NCBI GenBank assembly: GCA_009776725.1
Contig: WRNE01000003.1
Location: 5 to 64,004, forward strand
Reading direction: 5' to 3'
From: Coriobacteriia bacterium
Lineage (GTDB): Bacteria; Actinomycetota; Coriobacteriia; Coriobacteriales; UBA8131
DNA length: 64,000 bases
A program made the position numbers and the translations under genes. Below the pieces are notes generated by a model that did not search any database, had not been told where the DNA came from, and saw only the letters and a program-made list of their open reading frames with translations. Numbering within the stretch: position 1 is the first letter of the stretch; every line of letters starts with the position of its first letter. Below are positions 60,280 through 64,000 of this stretch, one piece after another.

Positions 60280-62640
60280 ATGCCAGCCATCCTAAAAGCC
60301 TATTTTCTCCAGTTACTGACTGTTTCATTGATTTCTAGTGTTTTGATTGCCCTGATCATCCTGATCACCGCGTTGCTTGGAAAACGCTATTCTCCTCGGT
60401 GGCGCTATCTTGCATTCCTATTGATATCAATTTGGCTGATTGTGCCCGTCACCGTCAGCCTTCCCAAAGCCCCCGTGCAGATCACTTTGCCTGAGACGCT
60501 TGTCATCCAAGCAGCTGAAGCTGACACAAAGGGCAATGACGGCCTGGTAGCAGGCGATACAGACAAGCAACAACAAAATGACGATGTAGCCGACGTGCCT
60601 TTAGCCGACATCCCAACTGAGGACGGTATCCCAAATAACAGCCCTTCCCCATCCGATACCTTGCCCAACGACCCTGTCAGCCCTGATGTTCTTACTGCCA
60701 CGCCCACAGCCCATGCCTTCCCGGTCATGAGTCTGGCGGTAGGTGCTTGGCTGGTTGGGCTAATAGCCACGCTGGTCGTCCGACTGGCCTTGGCCAGGCT
60801 TTTTAGAGCAAGGCTGCAAAGCAAATGGCGCTCTTGCGACAGGGCAGACATTGCCAGCTGCGTACGACAAACCATGGAAGACATGGGCTACCATAAAGAA
60901 ATGGACCTCAAGCTCTCCAGTGTCGCACAAAGCCCGTTCATCACTGGCTTGGTCCGTCCGGTCTTTGTCCTGCCTGACCAGCAATACGACCCCGACCTGC
61001 TTGCCCATATCGTGCGCCATGAACTGACCCACAGTCAGCGACGTGACCTCTGGTACAAGTTCGTCATCAATCTGGCTACCTCGCTACACTGGTTCAACCC
61101 CCTGGTTTGGATGATGAACCAGATCAGCAACCGTGACCTCGAATTGATCTGCGACGAGCTGGTTATCAGCGGACAAACGATCGACAAGCGCAAACAATAC
61201 GGGGAGTCCATCCTCTTGACCGTCAGGCCAGGAGTAGACAAGCGGCCTGCTGCGCTTACCACGTCCTTTAGCGTTGGTGCGAAGAACTTAAAAGAGCGCT
61301 TCGAGAGCATCATGTCGGTTGAGACAAAGCGAAAAGGAAGTGCTGTCTTTTCGGTATTGGTATCGCTGGCCCTGGTAGCCAGTTGCACCACCCAATTAAA
61401 CGTCAACCAGCCCGAGCAGCAGCAATCAGACGAAGTGCTATACAAGAACGACCAGCTGAGAAGGCTTAACAACAGTCCTGTTGCTACCGATCCTGACCTG
61501 GCCCTAGACTTCGGTGACGACCTTGCGCTGCTTGTTCACAGCATGTGGTTCTATAAGTCCTCTTCTGGAGAATACCATGAGATGCTTTTCATCAAGGATG
61601 TCGTAGACGGCGTCCTTACCTTCGACTTGATGTATAAAGAGATATTCACCGTGGAGGACTGTCAGACCTCAGGGTCTATCGGGCATTTCGACACTGGGTA
61701 TGTTTTTGAGTTTGACTGTACGGTTCCTGTATGGGGCTCAAATGATGCCGACTTGCATGGCAGCCTGCTGTATGACTTCCATCAGGACACCTTGACAATG
61801 ACCCTTGAGGCCAGTGACGAATCAATTGGCATAGAGCATGGCGACCATGTGCTGGCTAACGGACAAGACGACGTCAGTGTCCGCATCTCGGTCTATAAGA
61901 CCATTATCGGGTCATTTGTCGATATGTACAACGATACTACTTATTATATAAGCGATCTTAACAATGATGGGATATCCGAGCTGATAATCAGAGAAGGCGA
62001 CTCCGAAGCCGATTTCTCCTATAGGTTCTATGGCTTTTCACGTGCTGGCTTAATCTATATCGACACTCTAAGTGCTGCCCATTCCTATCTTATAAAGTCC
62101 CCTGAGGGGAGCGTCCTTATTGTCACAGCGCATATGGGGTACCAAGTCGTGACTAAGCTCGACTACAACGGCAAAGATATCGGTACCGAAACAGTGCTCG
62201 AAGTTACAAGCTCGGCAGACGAGCCATACGAGCGAGTCCCTGGGTTCGACCTGCATGCATCAAGCATCTTAGACCTGCGGATGGTTGACAGTATGGCCCC
62301 TGGCTTAGTAGTCAGGGACTTCTTTGACTACTTTGCAGCTGGCGAATACGAACGGATGAACGAGCTGTTTTATGGTGGCGATCCGAACTGGGACTACTCC
62401 AATGGTGTTTTTGGCATGTCTTCGGCAAGGATCCTGGTTTGCGAGTACTACGACCGGTCTGACTACGAATGGGCAGTCATCGGTGCCGGCGAATACGCTT
62501 TTGTCTGTAATTTTGACATGACACCGGCTGACCCGGCATATTCGGTCTACTCGTCCGATCAGGCAACAGTCACATTGTTTATCATCGTCTCGTATATTGA
62601 CGGGGATTATCGGATCGTTGCCAGCAACAGCAGCCCGTAA
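60280..62640 (+). CDS. BlaR1/MecR1-like M56 protease with a novel sensor region
   Basis: 786 residues. Two N-terminal spans (10-33, 42-60), an acidic loop of ~85 residues, spans near 150-172 and 258-280, and the zinc protease motif HELTH at 247-251 with the later glutamate-aspartate region LELICDELV form an M56 domain. After a fifth span (~353-370) the 415-residue extracellular tail has no penicillin-binding motifs. It contains ISDLNNDGISELII, an FG-GAP/VCBS-like calcium repeat. It should sense a signal outside and inactivate the BlaI-type repressor. Confidence 0.88.
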   Translation: MPAILKAYFLQLLTVSLISSVLIALIILITALLGKRYSPRWRYLAFLLISIWLIVPVTVSLPKAPVQITLPETLVIQAAEADTKGNDGLVAGDTDKQQQNDDVADVPLADIPTEDGIPNNSPSPSDTLPNDPVSPDVLTATPTAHAFPVMSLAVGAWLVGLIATLVVRLALARLFRARLQSKWRSCDRADIASCVRQTMEDMGYHKEMDLKLSSVAQSPFITGLVRPVFVLPDQQYDPDLLAHIVRHELTHSQRRDLWYKFVINLATSLHWFNPLVWMMNQISNRDLELICDELVISGQTIDKRKQYGESILLTVRPGVDKRPAALTTSFSVGAKNLKERFESIMSVETKRKGSAVFSVLVSLALVASCTTQLNVNQPEQQQSDEVLYKNDQLRRLNNSPVATDPDLALDFGDDLALLVHSMWFYKSSSGEYHEMLFIKDVVDGVLTFDLMYKEIFTVEDCQTSGSIGHFDTGYVFEFDCTVPVWGSNDADLHGSLLYDFHQDTLTMTLEASDESIGIEHGDHVLANGQDDVSVRISVYKTIIGSFVDMYNDTTYYISDLNNDGISELIIREGDSEADFSYRFYGFSRAGLIYIDTLSAAHSYLIKSPEGSVLIVTAHMGYQVVTKLDYNGKDIGTETVLEVTSSADEPYERVPGFDLHASSILDLRMVDSMAPGLVVRDFFDYFAAGEYERMNELFYGGDPNWDYSNGVFGMSSARILVCEYYDRSDYEWAVIGAGEYAFVCNFDMTPADPAYSVYSSDQATVTLFIIVSYIDGDYRIVASNSSP

Positions 62641-62663
62641 AAGAAGCCGACAGAGGGATATCT

Positions 62664-62695
62664 AAAAAAAGCTGGCCGGCGAAGCCGGCCAGCTT
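62664..62695 (-). terminator. Intrinsic terminator of metQ
   Basis: Perfect 12 bp stem AAGCTGGCCGGC (62669-62680) with GCCGGCCAGCTT (62684-62695), a 3 nt loop, and a T7 tract on the minus strand. It ends the met transporter transcript and may also stop transcripts from the protease gene. Confidence 0.85.
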
Positions 62696-62714
62696 GGGCT
62701 TCTCCACATAAGGG

Positions 62715-63587
62715 CTAAAATACCGGGATAACTACTCCAGGATAATTAGTTTCGATGAAGTCGCGTGTTTTTTCGGACTGTAAGAGGTCGACCAAAGCGA
62801 CGATTCCGGGATCGCTCTCGTTGCCGCTGGCAACTACTAGTATATTTGCATAGGTTATTGCTGCATCGGAAGTCGGATCCTCCGTAGCCAGGACAGTGGT
62901 GAAGTCGAGGTCGGCAGCCAGGGCGTAGTTCCCGTTGACCACAGCCAGGTCGACGTCGTCTAGCTGACGGGGCACTGCCGCCGCCTCAAGCTCGATGAAC
63001 TGGAGGTTTTTGGGATTATCGACGATATCGATGGGCGTGATGTCGAATCCGGCGTCTGCAGGCAGGGTGATCAGGCCTTGGGCGGCGATCAAATGGAGGG
63101 CGCGGGCTTCGTTGGTGGTGTCGTTGGGGATAGCGATTTTCGCCCCGTCCGGAAGCTCGTCAAGGCTAGCCGATTGACCAGGATAGATCGCGAGGGGCTC
63201 AAAGTGGACGGCTGCCACACTGACCAGGTCTGTCTCATGCATCAGGTTGAACTCGTCAAGATAGGGCTTATGCTGGAAGAAGTTGGCGTCCAGGTCCCCG
63301 CTGTCAGTATCGAGGTTGGGCTTGACGTAGTCGGTATACTCGACAATGACCAGCTCGAAGCCTAGCTCCTCCATGTCGTCTACGAGATTGGCCAAGATCT
63401 CGGCATGGGGAGTGACCGAGGCACCAACAGTTACTTTCACCAGCTCTTCAGTCTCGCCATTGCTGGCGTTGTTAGACCCGCAAGCACTGAGCCCAAAGAG
63501 CAGCAAGCCTGCAAGCATTGCAGACAGGCCCCTGACAAGCACCTTTCTTAGGGTTTGACTGTGCGGTCTACTTGCTTTGTCATTCAT
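62715..63587 (-). CDS. metQ: MetQ/NlpA methionine-binding lipoprotein
   Basis: 290 residues from ATG 63587, which has GGAGG 8 nt upstream; the longer frame to 63656 overlaps metI and is rejected. The signal peptide ends at lipobox LSAC (Cys36). The mature part is a NlpA-type binding protein: VGASVTPHAEIL, DANFFQHKPYLDEFN, AIPNDTTNEARAL, AVVNGNYALAA. It binds methionine or a related ligand for MetNI. It follows metI by 55 bp. Confidence 0.93.
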   Translation of the reverse strand: MNDKASRPHSQTLRKVLVRGLSAMLAGLLLFGLSACGSNNASNGETEELVKVTVGASVTPHAEILANLVDDMEELGFELVIVEYTDYVKPNLDTDSGDLDANFFQHKPYLDEFNLMHETDLVSVAAVHFEPLAIYPGQSASLDELPDGAKIAIPNDTTNEARALHLIAAQGLITLPADAGFDITPIDIVDNPKNLQFIELEAAAVPRQLDDVDLAVVNGNYALAADLDFTTVLATEDPTSDAAITYANILVVASGNESDPGIVALVDLLQSEKTRDFIETNYPGVVIPVF

Positions 63588-63642
63588 AATCTTCCTCCTT
63601 GTTAAAAGATTGTACGAATAACTGACTAGTCTGCCGAGTATT

Positions 63643-64000
63643 TCATCTTTTGTCAATCCTTCTAGCGATCAAATCGGCTGTCGACTGTATCAATTGGACC
63701 AAAACGACCAAAATGACCACCGCGACCAGCATCACGTCGCCTTTGTACCGATGGTAGCCATAACGGACGGCAATGTCACCGAGCCCGCCTCCTCCAAAAG
63801 CCCCCATGATAGCTTGATAACCAACCAGGGTAATCATAGTGATCGCTAGCCCCCGCACTAGGGAGGGCAGGCTTTCACGGAGATAGACATGCCATATGAC
63901 CTGCCAGGTCGACGCCCCGAAGGCAAGCGCTGCCTCGACTCGGCCTGGCGGGATCTCACCGAACGAGGACTCTACCAAGCGGGCAACAAAGGGGGCTGCT
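63643..64000 (-). CDS. metI: MetI-type methionine ABC permease (partial)
   Basis: Only the C-terminal ~118 residues are in the window; the reading frame is open to the edge with AAPFVARLVESSFGEIPPG, so an apparent TTG start at 63978 is internal. The permease signature EAALAFGASTWQVIWHVYLRESLPSL and the last membrane spans are visible. With metQ downstream, and presumably metN upstream outside the window, this is the MetNIQ importer. Confidence 0.93.
   Translation of the reverse strand, partial: AAPFVARLVESSFGEIPPGRVEAALAFGASTWQVIWHVYLRESLPSLVRGLAITMITLVGYQAIMGAFGGGGLGDIAVRYGYHRYKGDVMLVAVVILVVLVQLIQSTADLIARRIDKR

Overview
The window is a dense stretch of mostly housekeeping genes from a Gram-positive-type anaerobe. 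Supporting signs are a short SRP RNA without an Alu domain, Veg, Asp23/FakA, ScpAB, lipoproteins with lipoboxes, a BlaI/M56 pair and YraN-ComM-DprA-TrmFO-XerC synteny. Mid GC content, a lipoprotein NrfA and DUF6054 fit Clostridia or Coriobacteriia; the sequence alone does not decide between them. I see no rRNA, tRNA, CRISPR array, insertion sequence or prophage.

Layout. 1-259: noncoding, with one copy (A) of a dispersed repeat. 260-4554 (-): rluB, scpB, scpA, trpS and an M50 protease. 4555-5625 (+): structured leader and queT. 5613-9342 (-): recR, ebfC, dnaX, DedA and the SRP RNA. 9490-15805 (-): veg, a nitroreductase, and a type IV pilus-like operon of PilT, four single-pass proteins and PilC beside a transglutaminase lipoprotein. 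15806-16602: gene-free, with repeat copy B and a + strand terminator. 16603-24508 (-): tgt-queH, csp, and coaD-rsmD-recG-fakA-asp23. 24630-26360 (+): a MetH-type methyltransferase without cobalamin domains. 26476-28694 (-): Fe-S aldo/keto reductase, CopZ-like protein, DUF6054, and an apparent + strand small RNA at about 28090-28229. 28839-36455 (-): a TetR-controlled ABC exporter, then a MacB-type ABC system. 36753-37520 (+): DUF1638. 37640-42185 (-): dCMP deaminase, glyA, rpiB, tsaC, ffh. 42380-44785 (+): MarR and an ABC exporter. 44735-58263 (-): ftsY, smc, rnc, plsX, rpmF (59 aa), xerC, trmFO, dprA, comM, yraN, rnhB, rplS. 58470-62640 (+): lipoprotein NrfA and a BlaI/BlaR1-like pair. 62715-64000 (-): metQ and partial metI.

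How the genes work together. ffs, ffh and ftsY make a complete SRP targeting pathway. queT, tgt and queH form a queuosine-precursor uptake and insertion route. ScpA, ScpB and SMC form condensin. GlyA, the methyltransferase and MetQI touch one-carbon and methionine metabolism.

The strongest candidates for undescribed biology are: the PilT/PilC operon with four pilin-like proteins that lack prepilin signals; the diverged ~140 bp noncoding repeat pair at the left edge and at 16.2 kb; an array of GTCA-N2-TGAC boxes at exact 16 bp spacing over the tetR promoter; a C-rich small RNA at 28.1 kb; and a queT leader with mutually exclusive hairpins.
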